Both the position numbers and the translations under genes were made by a program. Below are positions 36,363 through 45,185 of a stretch of DNA of 64,000 bases, in pieces. Every line of letters begins with the position of its first letter. The first letter of the stretch is position 1. Below the pieces are notes generated by a model that was not told the DNA's origin, did not search any database, and worked only from the letters and a program-made list of their open reading frames with translations. The stretch comes from Bacteroidetes bacterium UBA1947 (GTDB lineage: Bacteria; Bacteroidota; Bacteroidia; Chitinophagales; Chitinophagaceae): NCBI GenBank assembly GCA_002336915.1, contig DDET01000015.1, forward strand, positions 33,137 through 97,136, written 5' to 3'.

Positions 36363-37202
36363 ATGAAGAAACTATTTCTACGCTTTACGGCCTTATTAAT
36401 TATTTCAGCCACAGCCACTTACGGACAAACAACATTGCCTTACTATACCGGTTTCGACAATGCCGCCCAGCAGGCAGGCTGGCAGGAGTTCAGAAAAGGT
36501 GTCACTTCGGTTTCTCACTGGTCGATAGGAGCGATCGGGCACTCCGCCCCAAACCAGCTGTCGCACGACTATCCTGTGGGCGGCTCGGCTACCGACACGG
36601 TTATCGACTGGTACGTATCGCCCCCGTTCCACTTTTATGGCGGCGGACATATAGATTCGCTCCAGGTCAATCTATTTTCGATCACCGGCAATCATACTGC
36701 CGCCGACCAGTGCCAGCTATACCTGCTCGCAGGCTCCCCCGATCCTGACCTCGCCGATTCTATGACCTTACTGGCCGATCTGACAGCTATGGCTTCAAGT
36801 GCCAACGTATGGGTAGACACAGGCAGTTTCCTCATACCGCCGACACAGGGTAGCAGCTATATAGCTATTAAGTACCGCGCCACTAATGACTGGTTTGTGC
36901 CCAATCTCGACGACATACACCTCAGCGGCGATACCGCGACATCGGTGAGAAGTAACACACCTGAAGATGATAAGATATCATTATTTCCCAACCCGGCTTC
37001 GCAAACCATCAGCCTCAGCCTTCCTGACAGTAAATTGCGTACCCTTATTTTAACCGATGTATACGGCCGCTGTATCAGGAAAATGAAAGCCGGCAAAACA
37101 GAAGCCTCACTCGACATTTCGGGGCTGGCTAAAGGGGCATACTGCATTACCGTAGTGCAGGATGGCAAGACGATCAAGGCCATGAACTGGATAAAGAACT
37201 AG
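36363..37202 (+). CDS. Secreted T9SS type A protein, cleaved-adhesin/choice-of-anchor-like
   Basis: 279 aa from the ATG at 36363, which opens signal peptide MKKLFLRFTALLIISATATYG. Residues about 24-195 form a jelly-roll-like domain (YYTGFDN ... WYVSPPFHF ... SYIAIKYRATNDWFVPNLDDIHL), similar to cleaved adhesin domains of gingipain adhesins. The last 75 residues are a type A sorting domain (LFPNPASQTISL ... DVYGRCI ... AKGAYCITVVQDG). Its terminator is at 37228. Confidence 0.85.
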   Translation: MKKLFLRFTALLIISATATYGQTTLPYYTGFDNAAQQAGWQEFRKGVTSVSHWSIGAIGHSAPNQLSHDYPVGGSATDTVIDWYVSPPFHFYGGGHIDSLQVNLFSITGNHTAADQCQLYLLAGSPDPDLADSMTLLADLTAMASSANVWVDTGSFLIPPTQGSSYIAIKYRATNDWFVPNLDDIHLSGDTATSVRSNTPEDDKISLFPNPASQTISLSLPDSKLRTLILTDVYGRCIRKMKAGKTEASLDISGLAKGAYCITVVQDGKTIKAMNWIKN

Positions 37203-37227
37203 GCATTTATATCGCAAAGATTCCCGG

Positions 37228-37257
37228 ACACGAGCCCATGAGCGGCTCGTGTTTTTA
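37228..37257 (+). terminator. Terminator after the 36-kb T9SS gene
   Basis: ACACGAGCC and GGCTCGTGT form a perfect 9-bp stem around CATGAGC, followed by TTTTTATT. Confidence 0.9.
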
Positions 37258-37307
37258 TTGCACTACCATAAAACCGCTGGTTTTTTATATTTTCACTGTT
37301 ACGAACT

Positions 37308-37889
37308 ATGGGTAAAGGACGTTTAGAAGCATTCAGCGACGGTGTTATAGCCATTATCATAACTATTATGATACTGGAGCTTAAATTGCCACATGGCGAT
37401 AGCCTGGAGGCATTGAAGGAAGTGCTGCCCGCATTTATGTGCTATATCCTCAGCTTCATGTACATCGGCATCTACTGGAATAACCATCACCACATGATGC
37501 ACGCGGTAACATCAATAAACGGCTCTGTACTTTGGGCTAATCTCAACCTGTTGTTCTGGCTTTCACTTGTGCCCTTCACTACCAACTGGATGGGCGAGAA
37601 CCATTTCAGTAAAATTCCCGTTGCACTTTATGGCATCATACTGCTTATGAATGCGATCTCCTACACCATACTTAGTGCACTGTTGATAAAACACTCCGGC
37701 AAAAATTCCCTGTTAGCACAGGCCACGGGCAACGATGCTAAAGGCAAACTTTCACTGGCATTATATGTGCTTGCAATAATAATGGCCTTCTTTTATACAG
37801 GCTTAAGCCTGGCATTATATACCACTGTGGCTATCATTTGGTTCATCCCTGACAGGAGAATAGAGAGGAAGGCCACTGATATGCATTAA
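37308..37889 (+). CDS. TMEM175-like potassium channel family protein (DUF1211)
   Basis: 193 aa, six transmembrane helices. The family signature in helix 1 is present as FSDGVIAIIITIMILELKLP. Bacterial TMEM175 proteins form tetrameric, lysosomal-type K+ channels with selectivity set by Ile/Leu rings in helix 1. HHHMMHAV lies in the loop after helix 2. Monocistronic and convergent with the PAP2 gene, with a shared terminator. Confidence 0.88.
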   Translation: MGKGRLEAFSDGVIAIIITIMILELKLPHGDSLEALKEVLPAFMCYILSFMYIGIYWNNHHHMMHAVTSINGSVLWANLNLLFWLSLVPFTTNWMGENHFSKIPVALYGIILLMNAISYTILSALLIKHSGKNSLLAQATGNDAKGKLSLALYVLAIIMAFFYTGLSLALYTTVAIIWFIPDRRIERKATDMH

Positions 37890-37892
37890 AAG

Positions 37893-37925
37893 AAAAACAC
37901 AAGAACATGGTCCTTGTGTTTTTTA
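37893..37925. terminator. Bidirectional terminator between convergent genes
   Basis: AACACAAG and CTTGTGTT pair around AACATGGTC, with A-rich and T-rich flanks, between the channel gene and the PAP2 gene. Confidence 0.8.
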
Positions 37926-37942
37926 TAAAAGTGTCTTAAAGC

Positions 37943-39496
37943 CTATTGTCCTGCACCATCAGCCTGCGCTCTTGCTACTGCGTAATTACCTACTTTCGTT
38001 CCTGCTTCCAGGCCCTTTACACAGTCACTGCTAAAGTGAATGCCTGCTACAACCCTCGATTTCGAGGCTTCCTGTGCCATAGCTGCATAATCGCTTGCTC
38101 TTTCCGGCACCAGGTAGCTTAATATAGTAGCCGCCGCGGCGCTGAAGGTAGAGTGCCCGGAAATGTAAGAGGGGAAATTAGGAAGGCCGGTAAGTGTTTT
38201 TATATCCGGGTTTAGCTGGCATGGCCTTGGGTTGCAGTACTGGTACTTTGTGCCCCAGCATACTATGGCTGCATCCATCATGCTCATATTCAGCAGTGCC
38301 ATATTGCGTGCCCATTTTACCTCGCTCAGGTTCTTCTTTATAAAGTCTTCCGCAGCAATGGCATCCCAATGGCCGGGTGGGGTATAGGTGCTTACTCCGT
38401 CCGCCCAGAATTGGGTGATCCTTATATTTTCGGCAGTTGGTTTTTTAGTGTAGCTATATACCTCTTCTGTTTCCTGTTTCATTTGCGTGCTCGTTGTGGA
38501 TGGCGGCGGCCCGGGACGTAAGGACACTGCAGTGGCCGAATCGAACAGGAATGCTTTTACTTTTCCGAATAAGGGTAGCATGGGTGGGCGTTTGGGCGAT
38601 TCCTGGCTATACCATGGTATCTCTCCCGCAGCTTTCGCCATTTCTTCCAGCGCATCCCAGTCGGCCTGTGTGCCTACGGCCTTGCCCGCATTATCTGCCT
38701 TGGCCCTGGCTATAAATACCTGTGCTATTTGCCTGCCCAGTGCTTCGCCCGCCACTATATCGCTTCTTGTAGCGGCTCCGGCCATTATGGTAGCCGTTTC
38801 CTGTTCTTCAGCTTTTAGCTGTATAGCACCCACCTCGGTAGGGAACAAAAGCTTCATCATCTCGGCAGTTACACCTGCCAGTACTGCAGCTTCCGATGGG
38901 TAAGACGGCAGGTCCGTTTCTGAGGCCAGCACCTGTACACCCGGGTCCGTTTTGTGCGGCGCAGGCCTGTTGTACAGCTTTTTGTAATGCCAGCATGCCA
39001 CAAGTGCATCGTATTGTGCTGCGCTTATGTAGGCATATGCCCTTGCCGCATATGGCGGGTTTGAGAAGGGGAACAATGGGTATGCAAATGGGTTTGCCGA
39101 ATTAGGTATCGGGTAGCTGCCGTCCGCGTTTTGATAAGGCGGCAGGTTATACTTGGCCACCAGCTCGCGCATTATCTCATTCCACCTCAGCACACCCCCG
39201 GCGCTCCAGTATTTTATTTTATCTTTCTGGTCTTCGCTCAGGCTGCTTTGATAGCCTTTTATTTCGTTTATCTCGCCTATATATCCGCTTGTTGTTACTG
39301 CGGCGGGTGCTGCCACTGCAAAGGTATCAGGCCGCGTCAGTAAAACTGTTTTCCATGTCCCGGCATTGATGTCGGTACTGGTCGGGCTTAGTGCAGGGAT
39401 GTCCTGCGTCCTTTGATGAATATCTTTTTTGCAGGCAACCAATATGGCTGATAATGCCGCAAAGGAAAGTATCTTATGTAAAGTTGATCTGTTCAT
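37943..39496 (-). CDS. PAP2/vanadium haloperoxidase-like lipoprotein
   Basis: 517 aa with lipoprotein signal (ILVACKKD near residue 20). All three phosphate/vanadate-binding motifs of the superfamily are visible in the C-terminal third: K-YQYCNPRP, PSYISGHSTF and SRVVAGIHFSSDC. It could be an acid phosphatase or a vanadium-dependent haloperoxidase; the length and N-terminal helical half favour the haloperoxidase-like family. It follows an outer membrane protein gene by 21 nt on the same strand; an AraC regulator is divergent. Confidence 0.85.
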   Translation of the reverse strand: MNRSTLHKILSFAALSAILVACKKDIHQRTQDIPALSPTSTDINAGTWKTVLLTRPDTFAVAAPAAVTTSGYIGEINEIKGYQSSLSEDQKDKIKYWSAGGVLRWNEIMRELVAKYNLPPYQNADGSYPIPNSANPFAYPLFPFSNPPYAARAYAYISAAQYDALVACWHYKKLYNRPAPHKTDPGVQVLASETDLPSYPSEAAVLAGVTAEMMKLLFPTEVGAIQLKAEEQETATIMAGAATRSDIVAGEALGRQIAQVFIARAKADNAGKAVGTQADWDALEEMAKAAGEIPWYSQESPKRPPMLPLFGKVKAFLFDSATAVSLRPGPPPSTTSTQMKQETEEVYSYTKKPTAENIRITQFWADGVSTYTPPGHWDAIAAEDFIKKNLSEVKWARNMALLNMSMMDAAIVCWGTKYQYCNPRPCQLNPDIKTLTGLPNFPSYISGHSTFSAAAATILSYLVPERASDYAAMAQEASKSRVVAGIHFSSDCVKGLEAGTKVGNYAVARAQADGAGQ

Positions 39497-39517
39497 GTCT
39501 TGTTATTTTTTGTTTGC

Positions 39518-40474
39518 TTATTGATTGCCCAGGGGATTGTCTACATTCTTGTCCCCTGCAAAATCGAAGATGTAGAATGCGCCGATATTAAAGCTCAGTG
39601 CCTGTCCTACATTACGCCCGCTTTGCACATAATTGCCTCCGCCGGTCAGGGAAAGTCCTGCCACCCATGGCAGGTCATATTTGGCATTTACACCCATCAC
39701 CAGGGCATTCATTTTATTGCTGGGGAAGGGCATATCATTTCTGCGTATGTCAAAACCACCCAGTGTATGCATATCTGTTACTACAGCTTCCGCTATCAGC
39801 CTGTTGCTCCTGTATCCCGCGCGTACGCTCCATGTAGCCACATTGGGCATTTGTACTTCGTTGCTCAGAATAAGTTCCGTCGTGTAATAGGCCGTCCTGT
39901 TTATCTTAATATTGCCTCTGTATGTATAAGTACCGGTACCTGTAATAAAGACCGATCCGTACTGGTAATCTACCATCAGTCTGCCGGATAGTGTTTTGCT
40001 ATGCAGACCAATTGACATCGGGAGGAAATCCGGCGTGTACTTAGACAGCGGAACAGAGCCACCACCCAATGCATATACCGATAACACACTCTTGCCCATT
40101 TTTGCTTCCACGGGCATATATTTTATCCACAGGCTCAGGTCTTGTATCCCCTTCATGCCATGCAGTGTCCCGGCATTTGCCTTTGTCTGTATGTAAGGCA
40201 CGCCAAACAGGACATTCAGTCTTTTACTCACACCATAATTGCCCATTATGCTGTACATGCTCGTGGAAACTGTACCAATATTGGCGTTATCCCGTTTCAG
40301 GGTACCTTCCCAGTAGTTCTTCCAGCTGCTATGGCCATACATTAAGCCTACGCAGAAGTTATTCTTTCCCATCATGATCGCATCCTGGTCAGTTTGCGCT
40401 GTAGATGTGTTTACCCCTATAAACAGGCTGACTATTGCCAGTATCAGCCTGTGTGGTGATTTAGATTCTTTCAT
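39518..40474 (-). CDS. Outer membrane beta-barrel protein (transporter-like), unrecognised substrate
   Basis: 318 aa with signal peptide ending in STAQ. Alternating hydrophobic strands throughout (GLMYGHSSWKN ... LNVLFGVPYIQ ... FDIRRNDMPFPSNK ... FNIGAFYIFDF) predict a barrel, with a short Pro/Asn tail instead of the usual terminal Phe. It forms an operon with the PAP2 lipoprotein downstream and is divergent from an AraC gene, suggesting joint regulation. Confidence 0.75.
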   Translation of the reverse strand: MKESKSPHRLILAIVSLFIGVNTSTAQTDQDAIMMGKNNFCVGLMYGHSSWKNYWEGTLKRDNANIGTVSTSMYSIMGNYGVSKRLNVLFGVPYIQTKANAGTLHGMKGIQDLSLWIKYMPVEAKMGKSVLSVYALGGGSVPLSKYTPDFLPMSIGLHSKTLSGRLMVDYQYGSVFITGTGTYTYRGNIKINRTAYYTTELILSNEVQMPNVATWSVRAGYRSNRLIAEAVVTDMHTLGGFDIRRNDMPFPSNKMNALVMGVNAKYDLPWVAGLSLTGGGNYVQSGRNVGQALSFNIGAFYIFDFAGDKNVDNPLGNQ

Positions 40475-40661
40475 TTTTATCTGTTAGTTGATTTACAAGT
40501 GCTAAAATAGTATTTATTGTTAACACGGGTACTGTTTTATATCTTATTTGCTAATACAATGCAGGGATCGCTGCCTGTTTAAGGTGCATGGGCGGTTTTT
40601 GTGCAAGGTTTCTTGCAAATAGTGCAATCCGCATTGTCCTTTATGTGTTAATTTGGGAACG

Positions 40662-41489
40662 ATGCAGATCCCTGTTCATAAAATTAAAGACCCGGCTGTT
40701 TTCATCAAATGGCGCGATATGGTCATTGATAAGAACGACCATGAATCGGCGCACCGTCACGATTATTTCCAATTGATGATGCTGGAAGAGGCAAAAGGAA
40801 CTCATGAGATCGATTTCCGGGATTACACAGCGCGAAACGAAAGCTTCCATTTTGTGGGCAAGGGCAGGGTACACAAAGTGGACTTTGACGAAAATGTGAA
40901 AGTATCTGTGATACTCTTTCCTGAAGAAATATTCAGTTCGTCTCCCCAGGACCTCAAATTATTGGCTTCTTTCGATTTCTTCAATACCGAAGCGCTCCCG
41001 GTTTTGGAATTGGAGCATGAGGATTTTATGGCTTGCCGGGAAATAATGATGCAACTAGGCTCGTCTTTGAAGGGCGATAACTTCGACGTCAGTAAGTATC
41101 TTCTGTTTGCCCTGCTGTCCAGAATAAGGGAATTTTACGCCGGGGCCACCGGCCGGGAAAGGGTCAGCACCGGTGCTGATGAAATAGTGCTTTTTAACCG
41201 CCTCTTGCAACAGCATGCCAAAGAGTGGAATACGATCGATCCGTTTTTGAATGAAGGCAACATCACAGCTTCAAGACTAAACGCCCTGTGCAAAAAGAAC
41301 TACGGCAAAACCGCGATGCAGCTTTTGCACGAAAGAAAACTGCTGGAAGCCAAGCGCCTGCTTGTTTATACCGACAAGCAAATTAAAGAGGTAGCATACG
41401 ACTGCGGATTTGAGGATGTAGCCTATTTCAACAGGTTTTTCAAGCGGTACACAGGTACTACACCTAATGCCTTCAGGAAAGAACACTAA
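40662..41489 (+). CDS. AraC family transcriptional regulator
   Basis: 275 aa from the ATG at 40662; a TTG 9 nt earlier is the alternative. N-terminal cupin-like sensing domain (RHDYFQLMMLEEAKGTHEIDF, about 30-60) and a C-terminal AraC double helix-turn-helix (about 190-275: LHERKLLEAKRLLVYTDKQ, then IKEVAYDCGFEDVAYFNRF and FKRYTGTTPNAFR). It is divergent from the outer membrane protein/PAP2 operon, so regulation of that operon across the 187-bp intergenic region is the simplest reading (inference). Confidence 0.9.
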   Translation: MQIPVHKIKDPAVFIKWRDMVIDKNDHESAHRHDYFQLMMLEEAKGTHEIDFRDYTARNESFHFVGKGRVHKVDFDENVKVSVILFPEEIFSSSPQDLKLLASFDFFNTEALPVLELEHEDFMACREIMMQLGSSLKGDNFDVSKYLLFALLSRIREFYAGATGRERVSTGADEIVLFNRLLQQHAKEWNTIDPFLNEGNITASRLNALCKKNYGKTAMQLLHERKLLEAKRLLVYTDKQIKEVAYDCGFEDVAYFNRFFKRYTGTTPNAFRKEH

Positions 41490-41521
41490 TGTGCAACTAA
41501 TAGCTGCGTTTGTCCAATTTT

Positions 41522-41546
41522 AAGGGTAATGCCCTTGCTATTTTTG
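41522..41546 (+). promoter_or_regulatory. Hairpin plus -7 box before the YCF48-like gene
   Basis: AAGGG-TAATG-CCCTT hairpin (41522-41536, a possible short terminator for the AraC gene) followed by TATTTTTG (41539-41546), a TAnnTTTG box about 20 nt before the ATG at 41568. Confidence 0.4.
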
Positions 41547-41567
41547 TATCAACATAAAAACACTATT

Positions 41568-42803
41568 ATGAGAACATATTTAGCTTGTCTCGTCCTTCTG
41601 CTCCTGCCTGCTATGGCAAATGCACAATTTCAGGTTTGCAATTCCTCAACTACCAAAAATTTGAACGATGTTCATTTTGTGAATGTTTCAACAGGCATAG
41701 CCGTCGGCGATTCGGGTACCATTTTACGCAGCACGGATGGTGGACTGAACTGGACCACCGTGCTGAGTATTTATTCTATAACGTTCAGCAAAGTTGATTT
41801 TTTTGATGCCCTCAATGGCATCGCCGTTGGCAGCTCTGTTTTTACCACCGCTGACGGGGGACTCAATTGGGTGGAACGTATACATGGCAGTGTTTGGGCT
41901 GATGAATTCTTTGACATAGCTATCCTTAATGATTCTTCCTGTGTGGTTAGCGGACTGTCCGCTGCCGTGCTCAGGTCAACCGACAAAGGGGCCAGTTGGG
42001 ACACACTCGTAGGCCAGGGGCCCGGCGGGGAATTTGGCAATTTGAGTTTTGTAAATGACACCCTGGGTTTTTCATGTACTGCATGGGGCGGCTTGACAAC
42101 AAAGATATTGGTAACTACTAATGGCGGGGCAAGCTGGGATACGATCGTAAACCAGGGTAATTTCACCGAAAGTGTCCTTGAGGATATGGATTTTGTAGAC
42201 AAGCAGACAGGTTTCCAGTGCGGCTGGTACAATGGCTATTTTGCCAAAACTACTGATGGCGGACAGCACTGGAATGATGTGCACTTTACAGATAGCACTA
42301 CATCCGGCCAGATGCTGGATATGGATATACATGCCGGCCGACCCAATGCTTACTACGCAAGCGGCTGGTACGGCACCATTCTTAAATCAATAGATGGCGG
42401 CGACAACTGGAGCAGCATTCCCAATCCCGCAGGTAGTTCCACAAATCTCTATGGCATTTATTTCCTCAACGATACACTAGGCTGGGTTGTTGGTTCACAT
42501 GGCATCATCATGAGGACACAAAACGGTGGAGGCATAAACCTGGGGAATAATGATGTACTAAAAAGTGCGGGCATAAGCTTATTCCCCAACCCTGTGTCAA
42601 ACACACTCAACATCAATTTTGAAAACGCGATGGCATCGCCTGTCAACATGCAGCTGATAGATATGTTGGGTAAGATGGTAATGCAAAAGGAACTCTCGGA
42701 AAAGAATAACAAGATATCGTTGGATCATATTCCACAAGGCCAGTACTTGCTCCGATGCACAGGCAAAAACAATACTGCTTCTTTTAAGGTCTTTGTGAAA
42801 TAG
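41568..42803 (+). CDS. Secreted YCF48/HCF136-like beta-propeller with T9SS type A tail
   Basis: 411 aa from the ATG at 41568 (MRTYLACLVLLLLPAMANA signal peptide). Repeats of the BNR/YCF48 type: GDSGTILRSTDGGLNW, AVLRSTDKGASW, LVTTNGGASW, FAKTTDGGQHW and ILKSIDGGDNW, about 45 aa apart, forming a propeller. The last 80 residues are a type A sorting domain (LFPNPVSNTLNI ... DMLGKMV ... GQYLLRCTG). Related to photosystem assembly factors only by fold; function here unknown. Confidence 0.85.
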   Translation: MRTYLACLVLLLLPAMANAQFQVCNSSTTKNLNDVHFVNVSTGIAVGDSGTILRSTDGGLNWTTVLSIYSITFSKVDFFDALNGIAVGSSVFTTADGGLNWVERIHGSVWADEFFDIAILNDSSCVVSGLSAAVLRSTDKGASWDTLVGQGPGGEFGNLSFVNDTLGFSCTAWGGLTTKILVTTNGGASWDTIVNQGNFTESVLEDMDFVDKQTGFQCGWYNGYFAKTTDGGQHWNDVHFTDSTTSGQMLDMDIHAGRPNAYYASGWYGTILKSIDGGDNWSSIPNPAGSSTNLYGIYFLNDTLGWVVGSHGIIMRTQNGGGINLGNNDVLKSAGISLFPNPVSNTLNINFENAMASPVNMQLIDMLGKMVMQKELSEKNNKISLDHIPQGQYLLRCTGKNNTASFKVFVK

Positions 42804-42826
42804 CAAGCTAGTGTTTGTATAGTTTG

Positions 42827-42863
42827 AGTCTGTAGCCCTGCTTACCCGGGCTGCAGACTTTTC
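42827..42863 (+). terminator. Terminator after the YCF48-like gene
   Basis: AGTCTGTAGCCC and GGGCTGCAGACT pair with one mismatch around TGCTTACCC, followed by TTTTC. Confidence 0.85.
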
Positions 42864-42995
42864 AGTTTATAGCTTGTTTGTAATATAAGCAAGAGTGCAT
42901 TGTACGGTCTGTTCCTTGCCAAGAAGCCACCCCATGCGTATCCTGAATTGCGTGGGATCACTTGTTAGCGACGAACGCATCTATTACATTTGGTT

Positions 42996-43355
42996 ATGAA
43001 CATTAGCGATTTTTATTGGCACGACTCAATTATTAGAAATATCAATGTAGATAGAACAAACCCGGGCAATGTTGATACAGTTCTTTTTGAGATTCAATGG
43101 TACGATACGGACGAGATCAGCAATGTTATATTCCAAAATGTTTATTGGGCCGACCTGGCTTTGATATTTGCAAACATGGGTAAGGAAACAATATCTGACA
43201 TTACAATTGCAAATGAGGACGATCCGGATCTAGTGGAGTGTCAGAGGATATGGGGTATGCATCTCAATTTTAAATTAAACTGTTATGTTATGAACACACA
43301 TTTCGGAAGCAAAATAAAAATCATTGCTCAGGACTTTACAGTGGCTCCATCCTAG
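42996..43355 (+). CDS. Hypothetical protein, about 119 aa, no family recognised
   Basis: 119 aa from the ATG at 42996; a TTG two codons earlier is possible. TACATTTG (42985-42992) lies directly in front, so if that is the -7 box the message would be nearly leaderless. Soluble, with alternating hydrophobic strands (NVDTVLFEIQWYDTDEISNVIF) and many Asp/Asn. The size and isolation resemble immunity-type proteins, but nothing in the sequence proves that. It sits alone between a T9SS gene and glyA. Confidence 0.6.
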   Translation: MNISDFYWHDSIIRNINVDRTNPGNVDTVLFEIQWYDTDEISNVIFQNVYWADLALIFANMGKETISDITIANEDDPDLVECQRIWGMHLNFKLNCYVMNTHFGSKIKIIAQDFTVAPS

Positions 43356-43510
43356 GAAATTGCAGGAAGGGACATCGTTTCTTTCTTGTGCCTAACATTC
43401 AGGGTAAAAAGCCTTTATTGACCCGGGATTGTTGTTAGGGAAGTTTCGACTTCACCGTTCCGTTAGCCAATCTTCAAGCTCCACACCTATCAACTTGTCA
43501 GGCTATCAAC

Positions 43511-43518
43511 TATATTTG
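43511..43518 (+). promoter_or_regulatory. -7 box of glyA
   Basis: TATATTTG matches TAnnTTTG, 20 nt before the glyA ATG. No clear -33 box. Confidence 0.5.
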
Positions 43519-43538
43519 CATCACAATTGCCCAAAAAC

Positions 43539-44837
43539 ATGCAACGCGACACCCTCATATTTGACCTCATTAATGAAGAGCTGGAACGCCAGCGCCGTGG
43601 ACTGGAACTGATAGCCAGTGAGAACTTTACCAGCATGCAGGTAATGCAGGCCATGGGCAATGTGATGAGCAACAAGTATGCAGAGGGCTATCCCGGCAGG
43701 CGCTATTATGGCGGCTGCGAGGTAGTGGATAAAAGCGAGCAACTGGCTATCGACAGGGCTAAAGAGATATTTGGTGTTACTTACGCCAATGTGCAGCCCC
43801 ACAGTGGTGCACAGGCCAATTCGGCAGTAATGCTGGCATGTCTCCATCCCGGCGATACCATCCTTGGTCTCGACCTGAGTATGGGCGGGCACCTTACACA
43901 TGGTTCCCCGGTCAATTTTTCGGGTAAGCTGTATAATGCCGTACACTACGGGGTAGTAAAAGAAACAGGCCTTGTGGATTATGACAGCATGGAGCGCCGG
44001 GCTAAGGAACACAAACCCAAGCTGCTTATTTGCGGTGCGAGTGCTTACAGTCGCGACTGGGATTATGCACGTATCCGCCAAATAGCGGATAGTGTGGGGG
44101 CATTGGTTATGGCCGATATCGCGCATCCTGCGGGCCTGATTGCCAAGGGTTTGCTTAGCAGCCCCTTCGATCACTGTCATTTTGTAACCTCTACCACCCA
44201 TAAAACCCTGCGTGGCCCGCGCGGTGGTATCATCCTCATGAAGAACGATTTCGAGAACCCATGGGGCATCACAGGTCCCAAAGGCGAGATCAGGCTCATG
44301 AGCTCTTTGATCGACCTGGCCGTTTTCCCCGGTACACAAGGAGGCCCGCTGGAGCATGTAATTGCAGCCAAAGCAGTATCCTTCTTCGAGATCATGCAGG
44401 ATGAATTTATGGATTATGGAAAGCAGGTTATCAGCAATTCACAAGCCTTATCTAAAGCTTTTGTTGAGAAAGGTTATGACATCGTTTCAGGCGGCACCGA
44501 TAACCACCTGATGCTTATCGATCTCCGCAATAAGAACATCAGCGGCAAGAAAGCAGAGAACAGCCTGGTACATGCCGACATTACAATAAATAAAAATATG
44601 GTGCCGTTTGACGACAAGTCGCCTTTTGTTACCTCCGGTATCAGGATAGGAGTACCCGCCGTTACCACCCGCGGACTAAAGGAAGATCACATGTCACAGA
44701 TCGTCAATTGGCTGGACAGGGTACTTATGGCCCCGGACAATGAAGAGGTCGTAAAAGCCGTAAAAGGCGAGGTGAACGACTTCATGGCCGCCTTCCCCCT
44801 ATATCCCGGCTGGAGCACAAAGGAAACCTCGTTCTAA
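43539..44837 (+). CDS. glyA: Serine hydroxymethyltransferase
   Basis: 432 aa from the ATG at 43539, which begins MQRDTLIFDLINEELERQRRGLELI like other family members; a TTG 12 nt earlier is less likely. PLP enzyme that converts serine and tetrahydrofolate to glycine and methylene-THF. Active-site signature TTHKTLRGPRGG contains the PLP-binding Lys, and ASENFTS is at the N-terminus. Cytoplasmic, monocistronic. Confidence 0.97.
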   Translation: MQRDTLIFDLINEELERQRRGLELIASENFTSMQVMQAMGNVMSNKYAEGYPGRRYYGGCEVVDKSEQLAIDRAKEIFGVTYANVQPHSGAQANSAVMLACLHPGDTILGLDLSMGGHLTHGSPVNFSGKLYNAVHYGVVKETGLVDYDSMERRAKEHKPKLLICGASAYSRDWDYARIRQIADSVGALVMADIAHPAGLIAKGLLSSPFDHCHFVTSTTHKTLRGPRGGIILMKNDFENPWGITGPKGEIRLMSSLIDLAVFPGTQGGPLEHVIAAKAVSFFEIMQDEFMDYGKQVISNSQALSKAFVEKGYDIVSGGTDNHLMLIDLRNKNISGKKAENSLVHADITINKNMVPFDDKSPFVTSGIRIGVPAVTTRGLKEDHMSQIVNWLDRVLMAPDNEEVVKAVKGEVNDFMAAFPLYPGWSTKETSF

Positions 44838-44854
44838 GGCCGTCGCCCCATAGC

Positions 44855-44945
44855 ACTGTCATCCTGAATGAAATGGAGCGCAGCACGAAAATTGCTGTCA
44901 TCCTGAGTGCAATGAAGCGCAGCGCAATGAAACGAAGGATCTGCC
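44855..44945. repeat. Two copies of a TGTCATCCTGA-type intergenic repeat
   Basis: CTGTCATCCTGAATGAAATG (44856) and CTGTCATCCTGAGTGCAATG (44895) start two tandem units; the second ends in GAAGGATCTGCC. This is the widely scattered Bacteroidota repeat of the form TGTCATCCTGAG...GAAGGATCT. A degenerate inverted GTCACCC...GGGTGAC lies at 48250-48277. Confidence 0.6.
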
Positions 44946-45150
44946 CGGCATTAGCACTGGGCTAAATCAAGGACAGCCTACTGTATCTAAACGGGCACCT
45001 TCACGCTTCCTTAACGCTATTACAAGCAAAAGGGCCTTATTTTTGTAGCAATTGGTTAAGGATGCCGTTTTGGGGAATTAATATAAATTCAGTTTCCAAT
45101 AAAATAGCATGTGTGCGATAAATATTTCACACTTTTTACTTTTGACTATC

Positions 45151-45158
45151 TACATTTG
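45151..45158 (+). promoter_or_regulatory. Possible -7 box of the large secreted protein gene
   Basis: TACATTTG matches TAnnTTTG, 27 nt before the ATG at 45186; a second candidate TATTTTTG is at 45038. Confidence 0.35.
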
Positions 45159-45185
45159 AACAAAGAAAGAAAAGGAATAATTATA

